This document shows, piece by piece, positions 17,678 through 26,518 of a stretch of DNA of 64,000 nt (the first letter of the stretch is position 1; each line of letters begins with the position of its first letter). Both the position numbers and the translations under genes were made by a program. The stretch spans positions 996,501-1,060,500 of the forward strand of contig NC_019954.2 of the NCBI RefSeq assembly GCF_000328765.2, in the 5' to 3' direction. The stretch is from Tepidanaerobacter acetatoxydans Re1 (GTDB taxonomy: Bacteria > Bacillota > Thermosediminibacteria > Thermosediminibacterales > Tepidanaerobacteraceae). A model generated the notes under the pieces. The model was given only the letters and a program-made list of their open reading frames with translations. It did not search any database and was not told the origin of the DNA.

Positions 17678-18232
17678 ATGGAAAACGCTAATATAGGAAA
17701 AAAATTACAATTATATCGTGAACAAAAAAAAATTACTATGCGGGAACTGGCAGAAAAAGCTGGAATTACACCCTCTATGCTTAGCCAGATTGAAAACGGA
17801 CAAGTAAATCCATCTATTAATACTCTAAAAATGATTTCTATAGCTTTAAATGTTCCTATGTTCAAGTTTTTTATTACAGACGATGACACAAAAAAATATA
17901 TCGTAAGGAAGGATAGCCGTAAAACAATTGGTTGGCCTAGTGAAGAGGATATTATTTACTGGCTACTGACACCGGGTATTTCAGGTGATATCGAATTCTG
18001 CATAATGGAGATCCCACCCCATAAGAACCAAGAAGGAGTAGTACAAAGCCATGTTGGGGAGGAAGTTGCATATATTCTAGAAGGCCCGGTTAACATCTTA
18101 TTAGATGGAAATCTCTATACTTTGTACACAGGCGACAGTTTAGTCATTCCTTCTTTTACAAATCATCGTTGGGAAAATAATTCCAACCATACGGTTAAAA
18201 TAATCTTTGCGATAACACCGCCCAGTTTCTAA
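17678..18232 (+). CDS. XRE-family regulator with C-terminal cupin domain
   Basis: 184 aa, start supported by GGAGGAGAG. Residues 7-62 are a Cro/CI-type HTH (LQLYREQKKITMRELAEKAG, SMLSQIENGQVNPSINTL). Residues about 105-180 are a cupin barrel (HVGEEVAYILEGPVNILLDG, GDSLVIPSFTNHRW). This architecture is that of SutR/PuuR-like regulators, whose cupin senses a small molecule. It lies 350 bp upstream, on the same strand, of the D-amino-acid genes, with a terminator between. A repeated sequence in the promoter of those genes is a candidate binding site. I infer local control; ligand unknown. Confidence 0.85.
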   Translation: MENANIGKKLQLYREQKKITMRELAEKAGITPSMLSQIENGQVNPSINTLKMISIALNVPMFKFFITDDDTKKYIVRKDSRKTIGWPSEEDIIYWLLTPGISGDIEFCIMEIPPHKNQEGVVQSHVGEEVAYILEGPVNILLDGNLYTLYTGDSLVIPSFTNHRWENNSNHTVKIIFAITPPSF

Positions 18233-18345
18233 TAGATAAAATTAGAATTTAGGTAGTCGGTTGTACATTATCTGAGTAGTCGATTTCCCACAGCACTGTA
18301 TGTCTAAAGTCCGGCATGCGGTGCTTTTAAGGTGCTTAAGCATCA

Positions 18346-18383
18346 AACTCAACCACCTGCTCTGAGCAGGTGGTTGAGTTTTT
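18346..18383 (+). terminator. Strong Rho-independent terminator after the XRE-cupin gene
   Basis: AACTCAACCACCTGCTC and its exact complement separated by one base, followed by TTT. An unusually long perfect stem of up to 17 bp (effective loop in CTCTGAG). It separates regulator and catabolic operon into two transcription units. Confidence 0.9.
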
Positions 18384-18503
18384 AGCTGTCGAATTCCTTC
18401 CTTCATGGTCGGTGCTTTTTACAAGATATACTGCATGGGTTTAGGCAGTATTAGACCTTATTTTATTATGTAAACTTGTCCTCACTAATTGTTTATCTTT
18501 TTC

Positions 18504-18565
18504 TTGACTTTAATCAATATACTTGTTAATATATACTTATACTTGTTAAGTATACATTAATAAGT
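18504..18565 (+). promoter_or_regulatory. Promoter and repeated operator of the D-amino-acid operon
   Basis: TTGACT (18504-18509), 17 bp, TAATAT (18527-18532) is a plausible promoter. Overlapping and following it are two direct copies of TATACTTGTTAA (starting near 18519 and 18539) and a third related TTAATAAGTAT in opposite sense. Repeats over and just downstream of the -10 point to repressor binding, with the upstream XRE-cupin protein as the natural candidate. Confidence 0.55.
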
Positions 18566-18584
18566 ATTAGAAAGGGTGAATTGT

Positions 18585-20177
18585 GTGTTAGATACGTTAA
18601 TCAAAAATGTCAAAATCCTGGATGGTAGTGGAGAAGCTGCTTATACAGGCAATGTTGGCATCAAGGATGGTAAAATCTGCTTGAAAAACTTGGACGATAA
18701 AGCCATAGAAGTAATTGAAGGTAAAGGGCGTTATCTTACACCTGGCTTTATTGATTCCCATTCACATGGTGATATGGTGGTGGGAAAAGACTTTGCTAGA
18801 CTGAGTAAATCCTGTCAAGGAATTACTACTGAAATCGCCGGACAGTGTGGCTTGTCAATGGCGCCAACTAGCAGAGAATATCTTGAATATTATCAAAACA
18901 ATCTACTTATTGCTCCTGACGCTGTTCCGAAAGAATCCGAGCATTGGAATGATTACGCCAATTTTGTCGAGTATGTGCAAGCACAGCCAAAATCGGCACA
19001 CATCAAAATATTCGTAGGACATGCCACGCTTCGTATTGCGGTTATGGGTATGGCAAATCGTAAAGCTACTGAAGAAGAACTCAGCAAAATGAAAGATTTG
19101 CTGGTGTATGCTATGGAAAATGGTGCGGTTGGAATGTCAACCGGCTTGATTTATCCACCAAGCACTTACGCACCTACTGAAGAGCTTATAGAGCTTGCTA
19201 AAGCAATGAAACCCTACAACGGTATCTATGCATCCCATATGCGAAATGAATCTGACGAAGTAGTTGAAGCTGTTAAGGAAACGATTGACATCGGGCGCCA
19301 GGCTGGTGTTCCTGTATTTATATCCCACCACAAAGTGTTGGGCAAAAATAACTGGGGACTACAAAAGGAGACCTTGCGTCTGGTAGACGAGGCTGCCGCA
19401 GAAGGTATTCAGGTTACTTTAGACCAATACCCTTACACTCGAAACATGACCCATCTAAACGCTTGCATTCCACCTTGGTATTACAGTGATGGTACCAAGG
19501 AGCTTACAAAGAGGCTGGCAGATCCAAAGGTACGTGCTACAATCAAGGCGGAGATGACCAATCCAGAAACTAAGTATGATAACTATTATCTTAATGCCGG
19601 CGGTTGGAGTGGCATTTTAATCACTACATCCCCTGTAAGGGAAGCAGAAGGTCTTACTATTAGCGAATACGCCAAAAAACTGGATAAAGATGAATTTGAA
19701 ACTTTTTTTGACCTAATGCAGGAAAGTGGCTGCTACGGCACTGCGGTATATAGTAGTATGTGCGATGAGGATGTCTTTGATATCATAAAAAATCCGAACA
19801 CAGTTGTCGGCACAGATGGCATCACTCAGGCAGCTAACGAAAAAGGTCATCCTAGAGCCTATGGTTCATTTCCACGGGCACTCAACTACTTTGTCAAAGA
19901 AAATAGCATTCTCTCACTTGAGGAAATGGTACATCGCATGACTGGACTTACCGCGGAGCGTATAAGAATTGCCAATAAGGGCTTGATTCTAGAAGGTTAC
20001 GATGCAGATTTGGTGCTTCTAGATTACGACCACTTAGAGGATGTAGCAACATATATCAATCCGCTTGGTCGTGCCAAAGGCATCGATAAGGTTTTTGTTG
20101 ATGGCATTGTCGTCTATGAAGATGGGAAAATGACCGGCAAGACACCGGGCAAATACTTGTATCATTACAAAAAATAA
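18585..20177 (+). CDS. N-acyl-D-amino-acid deacylase (D-aminoacylase family)
   Basis: 530 aa from GTG 18585, chosen because AAAGGGTG lies 7 bp upstream; a GTG at 18576 is in frame but overlaps that site. The metallo-amidohydrolase barrel shows GFIDSHSHGD near 54-63, a cysteine in AGQCGLSMAP near 88 (metal-bridging position in D-aminoacylases), histidines in YASHMRNESD and FISHHKVLG, and an aspartate in VVGTDGIT. The enzyme hydrolyses N-acyl-D-amino acids to D-amino acid plus carboxylate. The next two genes, a GntP-type permease and a D-serine dehydratase, indicate N-acyl-D-serine or a similar D-residue as substrate. Cytoplasmic; complete length for the family. Confidence 0.88.
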   Translation: MLDTLIKNVKILDGSGEAAYTGNVGIKDGKICLKNLDDKAIEVIEGKGRYLTPGFIDSHSHGDMVVGKDFARLSKSCQGITTEIAGQCGLSMAPTSREYLEYYQNNLLIAPDAVPKESEHWNDYANFVEYVQAQPKSAHIKIFVGHATLRIAVMGMANRKATEEELSKMKDLLVYAMENGAVGMSTGLIYPPSTYAPTEELIELAKAMKPYNGIYASHMRNESDEVVEAVKETIDIGRQAGVPVFISHHKVLGKNNWGLQKETLRLVDEAAAEGIQVTLDQYPYTRNMTHLNACIPPWYYSDGTKELTKRLADPKVRATIKAEMTNPETKYDNYYLNAGGWSGILITTSPVREAEGLTISEYAKKLDKDEFETFFDLMQESGCYGTAVYSSMCDEDVFDIIKNPNTVVGTDGITQAANEKGHPRAYGSFPRALNYFVKENSILSLEEMVHRMTGLTAERIRIANKGLILEGYDADLVLLDYDHLEDVATYINPLGRAKGIDKVFVDGIVVYEDGKMTGKTPGKYLYHYKK

Positions 20178-20198
20178 CGATTAGATGAGGAGATTTTT

Positions 20199-21569
20199 AT
20201 GAATGTTTTAATTGCTTTTGTTATTGTAATGACCCTTTTGCTTATTGCTTTGATCAAGTTCAAAATAAGTCCAGGTGTTGGTCTGTTTGCTGCGGCCATT
20301 CTCATGGGCTTTCTCACCTTTATGCCGCTGCCGGATATTCTCAGCAATTTGGGAACTGGCTTCGGCAATACTATGAAGAGCATAGGTATTGTAATTCTCT
20401 TTGGTGGGATTTTTGGTGAGTTACTAGCGATATCCGGCGCGACCGAAGAAATGGCTAAGGGCCTGCTTCGGGTAGTCGGACCCAAAAATGACTTACTGGC
20501 TCTGAACCTAGCCGGATTTATAGTATCTATTCCTGTTTATTTTGGTTCTGCTTACATTATGCTGTCTCCTCTTGTAAACTCTTTGCAAGAATTAACTAAG
20601 AAGAAACGAGGTTCCTATGTAAGCGCATTGTTTGTGGGTCTGTTGCTCACCCACTGCATTGTTGCCCCAACCCCAGGTCCAGTTGCTGTAGCAGGTCAGG
20701 TTGGTGCCAATCTTGGCTGGTTTATTCTATATGGTATCGTCATTGCTCTTCCAGCCAGTTTAATTGCTGGTTGGCAATTTGGTAACCTCCTCAACCACTC
20801 ACAGACTGAAGAGGAGAAAAAAGCTATGAAAGAAGGTATAAAAGCCATTCTGGAAGACGATGAGCTTATTATGCAAGACAGCAATAAGCCTTCTGCTATT
20901 ACTGCGTTTTTACTTATTCTTTTCCCGATTACTCTAATCGTACTTGGTTCTATCTTTTCCATCATTCTTCCGGAAGGAAATATTATTCGCACTATTTTTA
21001 CCTTCTTGGGTGACAATAACGTAGCACTGTTTATTGCTATGTTAGTAACTGGCTTTACCCTTCGCAAGTACATTGTAAACGATGGGAGGACAGTTATGGA
21101 AGCCATTGACCAATCTTCAGACAAACTGGGCAATATTCTTATGGTTATCGGTACTGGCGGATGTTTTGGTACCATTCTACAGTCAAGCGGTGTTGGTGAT
21201 GCGCTTGTTGCGCTACTAAATCGCTTTAATATGCCACTTCTTCTATTGGCTTTCTTACTGGCAATGATTATACGTGCTGCCGTTGGATCTGCGACAGTTG
21301 GTATGCTGACAACTGTTTCCATTGTAGGTCCGCCAGCTCTTGCCATGGGATTCTCCCCGGTAATTGTTGGCCTTGCCATATGTGCAGGTTCTGTCGGTCT
21401 TACTCTACCAACAGATGCCGCTTTCTGGCTACCTGCACGGTATAACAATCTGACCGTTGGTGAAGCATTTGTAACTACGACATATACTACTACAATGGCC
21501 AGTGTTATATCATTTCTAATGCTTTTGATTCTACAAGCGTTTTCCAGTATATTACCCGGTATGTTTTAA
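20199..21569 (+). CDS. GntP-family permease (possibly D-serine importer)
   Basis: 456 aa, GAGGAG site 7 bp before ATG. About 12 hydrophobic segments across the length with a cytoplasmic loop near residues 198-225 (HSQTEEEKKAMKEGIKAIL). Conserved family pieces are visible (PTPGPVAVAGQVGANLGWFI, RAAVGSATVGMLTTVSIVGP). GntP members import gluconate and related acids, but E. coli DsdX of this family imports D-serine next to a D-serine dehydratase, as here. It sits 21 bp after the deacylase and 37 bp before the dehydratase, so co-transcription is clear. Substrate is inferred from context: D-serine or its N-acyl form. Confidence 0.87.
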   Translation: MNVLIAFVIVMTLLLIALIKFKISPGVGLFAAAILMGFLTFMPLPDILSNLGTGFGNTMKSIGIVILFGGIFGELLAISGATEEMAKGLLRVVGPKNDLLALNLAGFIVSIPVYFGSAYIMLSPLVNSLQELTKKKRGSYVSALFVGLLLTHCIVAPTPGPVAVAGQVGANLGWFILYGIVIALPASLIAGWQFGNLLNHSQTEEEKKAMKEGIKAILEDDELIMQDSNKPSAITAFLLILFPITLIVLGSIFSIILPEGNIIRTIFTFLGDNNVALFIAMLVTGFTLRKYIVNDGRTVMEAIDQSSDKLGNILMVIGTGGCFGTILQSSGVGDALVALLNRFNMPLLLLAFLLAMIIRAAVGSATVGMLTTVSIVGPPALAMGFSPVIVGLAICAGSVGLTLPTDAAFWLPARYNNLTVGEAFVTTTYTTTMASVISFLMLLILQAFSSILPGMF

Positions 21570-21606
21570 AATTATAAATATATATAAAGAAAGGATTAAC
21601 AGTAGA

Positions 21607-22941
21607 GTGAATGTTAATATAAAAACACTAATTGAGGAATTCCCAATTCTAAAAAAGTTGATGAACTATGAAGAAATCTTATGGATTAATGATAAAAAAC
21701 AACCCACTCATGTCATACTTGAGCAAACGGCAATAACCGAAGACATGGTGACAGATGCCGAACAACGGCTGGATCGCTTTGCTCCCTGCTTAGAAGAAAT
21801 ATTCCCTGAAACTAGATTGACCAACGGGATTATCGAATCTCCAATTAAGCCTACACCTAGGCTGGGTGAGTATTTGGATACTCATTGGAATACCAATATT
21901 AAGAATACCCTGTACTTGAAATGTGACAATGATTTGCCAATTTCTGGATCTATCAAAGCACGAGGCGGTATCTATGAAGTATTGAAGTATGCGGAAGATG
22001 TTGCGCTGAAAAATAACAAGCTAAAGCGGACTGACAACTATAAAATTTTGGCTACACCGGAGTTCCGCAAATTGTTCGGTAAATATTCTATAGCGGTAGG
22101 TTCTACTGGCAACTTGGGTCTTTCAATTGGAATTATTGGTGCAGCATTAGGTTTCCAGACAACGGTGCATATGTCACAGGATGCTCGCCAGTGGAAAAAG
22201 GACATGTTGCGAGAAAAAGGAGTTACGGTGATAGAATATGAAAATGACTATAGCGTTGCTGTTGCCAAAGGGAGAAAACAGGCTGAAGGCGAACCTAACA
22301 CTCACTTCGTTGATGATGAAAATTCTATAGATTTGTTCCTTGGATATGCAGTAGTAGCACGGAGGATTAAAAAGCAACTACTAGAAGCCAATATTGTAGT
22401 CGATGACAATCATCCGCTTTTTGTTTATCTTCCTTGCGGGGTTGGCGGCGGTCCTGGTGGAGTAGCTTATGGTTTAAAACAGGTCTATGGTGATTTGGTT
22501 CACTGTTTCTTTGCCGAACCCACCCACGCGCCCTGTATGATTCTTGGTATGGTTACCAATTTGCATAACCAAATTTCTGTGCAGGATATCGGGATTGATA
22601 ATAAAACGGCGGCAGATGGTCTTGCAGTAGGAAGGGCTTCGAGTTTTGTTGGAAAAACATTAAAACCTTTGCTCAGTGGTTCCTATACTCTAAGTGACGA
22701 ACGGATATATCGCTATTTAGCGAATGTTTATGATCTTGAGGGGATTCAGTTAGAGCCTAGCGCTCTGGCAGGATTAGATGGACCACGGAGAATTCTTACT
22801 ACGTATGAGGGGCAAAACTACCTTAAACGAGAAGGTTTAGATCATATCCCAGCAGAACATTTCACCCATCTAGTATGGGCCACTGGAGGTAAAATGGTGC
22901 CAAAAGACATTTTTAAGGAATATTATAAACTTGGTAAATAG
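21607..22941 (+). CDS. dsdA: D-serine ammonia-lyase (D-serine dehydratase)
   Basis: 444 aa from a GTG start. Fold-type II PLP enzyme: the Schiff-base lysine is in SGSIKARGGIYE (K117), the cofactor phosphate loops are GSTGNLGLSIG and PCGVGGGPGGV. The N-terminal 100 residues match the DsdA type, including SPIKPTPRLGEYL. The reaction converts D-serine to pyruvate and ammonia. It ends the operon with the deacylase and permease. Together they would release D-serine from an acylated form and turn it into pyruvate, feeding carbon and nitrogen. Ribosome site is moderate (AAAGGAT, 10 bp upstream). Confidence 0.88.
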   Translation: MNVNIKTLIEEFPILKKLMNYEEILWINDKKQPTHVILEQTAITEDMVTDAEQRLDRFAPCLEEIFPETRLTNGIIESPIKPTPRLGEYLDTHWNTNIKNTLYLKCDNDLPISGSIKARGGIYEVLKYAEDVALKNNKLKRTDNYKILATPEFRKLFGKYSIAVGSTGNLGLSIGIIGAALGFQTTVHMSQDARQWKKDMLREKGVTVIEYENDYSVAVAKGRKQAEGEPNTHFVDDENSIDLFLGYAVVARRIKKQLLEANIVVDDNHPLFVYLPCGVGGGPGGVAYGLKQVYGDLVHCFFAEPTHAPCMILGMVTNLHNQISVQDIGIDNKTAADGLAVGRASSFVGKTLKPLLSGSYTLSDERIYRYLANVYDLEGIQLEPSALAGLDGPRRILTTYEGQNYLKREGLDHIPAEHFTHLVWATGGKMVPKDIFKEYYKLGK

Positions 22942-23192
22942 AACGGCACTGGTAAGAAATCATCAAACTGCACTTTTTTCAGTAAACTATAATTAAAATA
23001 GAAAAATTATATTTTGGGATGTTATAGAAAACAGAGAAATCTTCGTGTAATTCAAATAGTTAACTAAAAGTCCCATGGAGATTGACGACAATTCCCTCAG
23101 TTCCAAAAATCATTTTAACGCTCTTTATTTATATGGCTTATATATTATGACTCTTTAAAAGTAGTAAAATAAATATATCTGTTTATGAATAG
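22942..23192. other. AT-rich spacer without recognised gene
   Basis: No frame of note and no clear hairpin directly after dsdA. It leads into the HsdM remnant. Confidence 0.5.
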
Positions 23193-23409
23193 CAAGCCAA
23201 TCCTGCTATTTATCGATTGGCAAAAATAAACCTAGAAATTTGTAATGTTTCATGCGATTTAGGATAAAAATGCATCATCTTTTCTTGATGATCAGCACAA
23301 GGATTTAAAGGTGGACTTTATTATAACAAATCCACCCTCCAATCTCAAAAAGTGGCGTGATCAGGATGAACAAGTAGCAGATGAGATACTTATGACTTAC
23401 AGCCAGTGA
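23193..23409 (+). pseudogene. HsdM (type I restriction-modification methyltransferase) fragment
   Basis: The frame at 23193 reads QANPAIYRLAKINLEICNVS then CDLG and stop. After a shift it continues as SFLDDQHKDLKVDFIITNPP and SNLKKWRDQDEQVADEIL to TGA at 23407. These are the adenosine-binding neighbourhood and the catalytic NPPF-type motif (here NPPS) of type I N6-adenine methylases. About 70 codons remain of over 450, and the final motif residue is changed. No HsdS or HsdR pieces were seen, so the system is lost at this site. Confidence 0.75.
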
Positions 23410-23554
23410 GAACTGCTAACTACGTATGAATTGTGCATATATTTTCTAAACTTGATTTTATAAATGCTATAGCCAATGCATTACTATGTTGACATAATAC
23501 TACATTGGAAGATGCTCGTGTTATAATCTCATCTTTGACGGTTGTGAAACAATA

Positions 23555-23594
23555 AAACTCTGGAACGCCTTATTTGCAAGGTGTTCCAGAGTTT
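23555..23594. terminator. Perfect hairpin at the 3' edge of a transposase fragment
   Basis: AAACTCTGGAAC-GCCTT...AAGG-TGTTCCAGAGTTT with a short loop. It lies 10 bp beyond the stop of the minus-strand transposase fragment, so it probably served as its terminator. Confidence 0.65.
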
Positions 23595-23603
23595 CTCGAT
23601 TTT

Positions 23604-23909
23604 TTAAATTTTGCGTAATATCCTTTTCTTTTTCGTATCTTTTAATATTTTTTTCATTTCCCTTAAACTGACTATTTCAGTATCTGTTCTAAATCCAAAT
23701 ACTTCATGTAAGATATCGGTTAAGTCAGTCATTGTATATGTTGGAATATACCCTTCAGTAGGAATGTAATTGAAATCCATATTCCTTAAGCTATGAATTA
23801 TCTCAGAGCTTGTAAATTCTTCGCTTAGATATTTTTCAAGATATCTATATATAAGTATTGCAAGAAAACATGTAGTAAAATGTGCTTTTATTCTATCATC
23901 ACGACTCAA
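23604..23909 (-). pseudogene. C-terminal fragment of a DDE transposase (IS1634 type)
   Basis: 101 codons open, from MSRDDRIKAHFTTCFLAILI to the stop. The pattern RDDRIKAHFxxCFLALLIYR, then EGYIPTYTMTDLTD and FGFRTDTEI is the C-terminal tail of IS1634-type (IS4 superfamily) transposases, after the catalytic glutamate. Everything upstream is missing; sequence beyond 23910 does not continue it. Family call is good, subgroup less so. Confidence 0.7.
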
Positions 23910-24113
23910 ATAAACATCTAGCTTTGCATTCGCTTTTCATAATTCTAAAGCATTCCTCCTCCTCTATAGCCCCCACGGTAAACGCATGAAAAATTATCAT
24001 TAACTGAGTTGAAAAAACGTGCAGAGCAAAATAAAAGGACGCTTTTCGCAAGCAGATGTTGACCAAGTATCTGTATAAAGGTGCTTGGCATCACCCGAAT
24101 TTGAGAGAATAGT

Positions 24114-24371
24114 AAAATATTAGTTATGGACGAACCGACTGCCAGCTTAGATCCTCTTATTGAGAGTGAAGTATATGAGGATTTCACACGTATAGGAAAA
24201 GATAAAACGGTAATTCTTATTAGCCATAGATTAAGTGCTGCTAAGCTTTGTGATAAAATTATAGTGCTTAATAATGGTGAGATAATAGAACAAGGAAGTC
24301 ATGCCGATCTAATGGGTACTAAAGGCAAATATTATGAAGTGTTTACGTTACAGAAACATCTATATACATAA
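24114..24371 (+). pseudogene. C-terminal fragment of an ABC exporter ATPase
   Basis: The frame opens at about 24114 as KILVMDEPTASLDPL (Walker B and D-loop) and continues with the H-loop (VILISHRLSAAKLCDKIIVL) and a normal tail (GEIIEQGSHADLM) to the stop. The pattern fits ABC transporters with fused membrane and ATPase parts (bacteriocin or drug exporters). The membrane domain, Walker A and signature motif are gone. The join at about 24100 follows a ggtgcttggcatcacccgaa sequence like that at the IS1182 edge (2057). Confidence 0.75.
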
Positions 24372-24402
24372 ACCTCCTTATGATTAGCCATAGGGAGGTT
24401 TA
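24369..24402 (+). terminator. Terminator after the ABC exporter fragment
   Basis: TAAACCTCC-ttatgattagccatag-GGAGGTTTA. A 9-bp stem with a 16-base loop that overlaps the stop codon of the fragment. Confidence 0.55.
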
Positions 24403-24469
24403 TGTTACAACTTATTAGGATATAATTTTCTACTCCTCGCTATTAAAACAGCATTCATTAGAACCTCTG

Positions 24470-24733
24470 TTATTGTTTTTCTACTCCATTCAGTTTGTTA
24501 TTTTTATCATAAGTTGTATGCACAACAATATCACCACCATCAGCAGATTCAAAACTGAAAGCTCCGCCGCATTTATTTTCGTCTACAAACAGCTTAACTA
24601 ATTCGCCATTGTAGTAGACATTATCAATACTGCTGTTTTTCTGCTCTTTGTATTCGATTCCATAGCTTTTATATTTGGAAAACTTCTGTGCAAAAGTTTC
24701 GCCACCTGGTGCACTTTCTGAATTAGCCAACAT
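24470..24733 (-). pseudogene. 5'-truncated extracytoplasmic-type protein fragment
   Basis: About 84 codons, read as SESAPGGETFAQKFSKYKSY, GIEYKEQKNSSIDNVYYNGE, LVKLFVDENKCGGAFSFESA and so on. The pattern FSKYK.YGI.Y....D...YNGELV..F.D....GG...F.S.DGG...V.T.YD resembles the C-terminal domain found after BlaR1-type M56 peptidases and related secreted regulators, a tentative match. The apparent start (MLA at 24733) lies in the 97-bp IS110-end repeat, so the real 5' part has been removed by that element. Confidence 0.4.
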
Positions 24734-24818
24734 TGTATGAGTAGCTATATTTAACTTTCAATTAGCTAATTGATTTCTTGACGTCCTCTTTGCATTTCTT
24801 GCTTCCTTTATCGCTTGA
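24722..24818 (-). repeat. Solitary IS110 end (97 bp), identical to 15229-15325
   Basis: Matches the end of the IS110 element over 97 bp from attagccaacattgtatgag to ttatcgcttga, then diverges. Since the repeat includes sequence beyond the transposase stop and continues into its last codons, it marks the element's end. The rest of this copy has been lost. Confidence 0.8.
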
Positions 24819-25004
24819 CCTACTTAACCTAAAGCCTTAAAATCATATTTTTTAACTTTTCGTTTCATAATTTATTTCACCCTACTGAAATGGAGTGGCC
24901 TATGCAAACTGGACACGCAAAACGGTTCTTCCCTCATCTTATCGCAGGATATCTTATAAACATATTTTCATTTTCGTAACACCGGATTATATATTAACTG
25001 GCGG

Positions 25005-25090
25005 CTAACCCTTGACGAAACCAATAGTATTTCTCAAATTCCATGGGGGACATATCACCTAGGCTACTATGAATCAGCTCTTTTTTAAGC
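25005..25090 (-). mobile_element. IS3-family orfB tail remnant
   Basis: On the minus strand about 25085-25020 reads IHSSLGDMSPMEFEKYYWF, the hallmark C-terminal end of IS3 OrfB (RIHSSLGYMSPxEFE). Nothing else of the element is near. The 24820-25005 stretch is AT-rich with no recognisable gene. Confidence 0.65.
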
Positions 25091-25450
25091 GAAAACTGGA
25101 TAATAAGGAATTATACCCGTTTGGGTTGTACTATTTATTGACATTGTATTGTACCAACTTGGTATTAGTGAACTAAATAAATAGTTCACTAATACTAAAG
25201 CCATGTCAAGTATTAAAGCTAAAGCGAAATTATTACCGAATTTTACCGAATTGCATCTATTGGCTTGCTTCCGAAAACTGTAAAGGTTATAATAAAGACA
25301 AAATTTAGTGTAATGCCCGTTATAACATTAATTAATTATGGTAAATACCAAAAAATAGGAGGCACAACTTTCGTCAATATACCATTTATAATGAAAAATC
25401 TAAGGAACTAACTAAAAATATTATTTCACAATAAAAGAAGGTAGATTTGT

Positions 25451-25861
25451 ATGGAAAGAAAATATAGCAAAATATTAAAACACATTCCGACGTTGGAAGA
25501 TCATGGTCATTTATATATGTATTATGGGGATCCGTACTCTGAAGAGTGTTATGTGTATGATGATGAAAAAGATGGTAAAAATCTTATCGTATCTTATGAG
25601 TGTGACAATTTATGCAAGGCTATTGCAGATGAATTTCAATATGAATATGAATGGCTTGATATTGTGGGAGATAATAACATTAAACTTGAAGAGGTGTTTA
25701 ATATAGACGTTGAAACACAAGAGCTCAATGTAATTATCGCTCTTCTGCTTTACTTGGTTGGTAGCATACCTTTCGAGGATAAATTCATAGATGCATTGAA
25801 TAATGGGTACCTGCTTCGCATGTTAAAAAGATTGGAGCATTTAAGCTATGAAGCTAATTAG
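25451..25861 (+). CDS. Small hypothetical protein (DUF6508-like tail)
   Basis: 136 aa, acidic, no membrane part. An AGAAGG site is 7 bp upstream. The N-terminal half has many aromatic and acidic residues (LYMYYGDPYSEECYVYDDEK). The C-terminal IIALLLYLVGSIPFEDKFID then NGYLLRMLKRLEHL resembles the tail of DUF6508 proteins (IxALxTYxxxxexFxxGxxxxxxxxGxxxxxLxRLkxL). The similarity is by eye and weak. It is complete and surrounded by degenerate DNA. Confidence 0.5.
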   Translation: MERKYSKILKHIPTLEDHGHLYMYYGDPYSEECYVYDDEKDGKNLIVSYECDNLCKAIADEFQYEYEWLDIVGDNNIKLEEVFNIDVETQELNVIIALLLYLVGSIPFEDKFIDALNNGYLLRMLKRLEHLSYEAN

Positions 25862-26160
25862 CCAAAAAGCAAATTGTATACAATGCCATCTTCGGCAATC
25901 GAGCTCCTGTTAAAGGAATATCTTATGTAGCTTAAGGAACAATTGTTGTTTACAAGAAATGCTTATAAAACCGCTTTGACTATTCCCGCGAACGCAAAAA
26001 CGACTTAATAGGGCTTTCTAGTATTTTGCCATCTGTAAATAAATTGTTTGCAGATAGCTGGAAGACAGGAAAGCCTTTTTTATTAACATGGCAGTTCGAG
26101 AAAACACGTCCACAGACTTTTCAAGGCAGCCTTTAGCAGCGAGCCATTTTTGATGTCACA
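25862..26160 (+). other. Degenerate coding-like stretch
   Basis: From about 25975 one frame reads RFDYSRERKNDLIGLSSILP then SVNKLFADSWKTGKPFLLTW and QFEKTRPQTFQGSL before a stop. No start or ribosome site is present, and I do not recognise the family. Codon use looks real, so it is probably a piece of a lost gene. Confidence 0.3.
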
Positions 26161-26395
26161 ACTCTATAGCCCCCTAACCAACTTAGAGAAAATCTTTGTA
26201 TATGATAGTATAAAAACAGGGGGCTTGCTTAAATGACAATAAAACAATATACAGAAGAATTTAAAGAGCAAATAATTAAAGAATGCCAGGAAGTAAAACG
26301 TAACCTCAGCAGCTTGAAGGCACGATATTCCATCTTGAAGGATGAATGCTACAGTCAAAACGAGTTTGAAAGTTTTATGCAGCATTTATAGATGA
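26160..26395 (+). mobile_element. IS3 end and orfA start fused to unrelated sequence
   Basis: tatagccccctaaccaactt (26164) matches the IS3 end at 2531. The OrfA start follows (MTIKQYTEEFKEQIIKECQE). After about 60 bp the similarity ends and a frame EVKRNLSSLKARYSILKDEC continues to a TAG near 26388. So this is an IS3 left end joined to a fragment of another gene. It runs straight into the second copy of the 116-bp repeat. Confidence 0.6.
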
Positions 26396-26402
26396 TAAAG
26401 TT

Positions 26403-26518
26403 AAGGTCAAACCTTTTACAGCATAATCTTTAAGCTTTAAACAATTATTAAAGTTAATGCAAAAGTACGATTTTATGAGAAATATAAAGATATTGTCCAG
26501 AGATAGGAGACCAGACCG
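26403..26518. repeat. 116-bp dispersed repeat, copy B
   Basis: Matches 7891-8006 with two substitutions (position 83 c/t and a g/a near the end). The flanks differ completely on both sides, so the 116 bp behave as a unit. Confidence 0.75.

Noticed and set aside
20696-21448. Long (250-codon) minus-strand frame
   Set aside because: Antisense shadow of the GntP permease; composition is that of a reverse-frame membrane protein (Ser/Thr/Pro/Arg rich).
23945-24187. Minus-strand frame of 80 codons
   Set aside because: Overlaps the well-supported ABC ATPase fragment in antisense and has no family resemblance.
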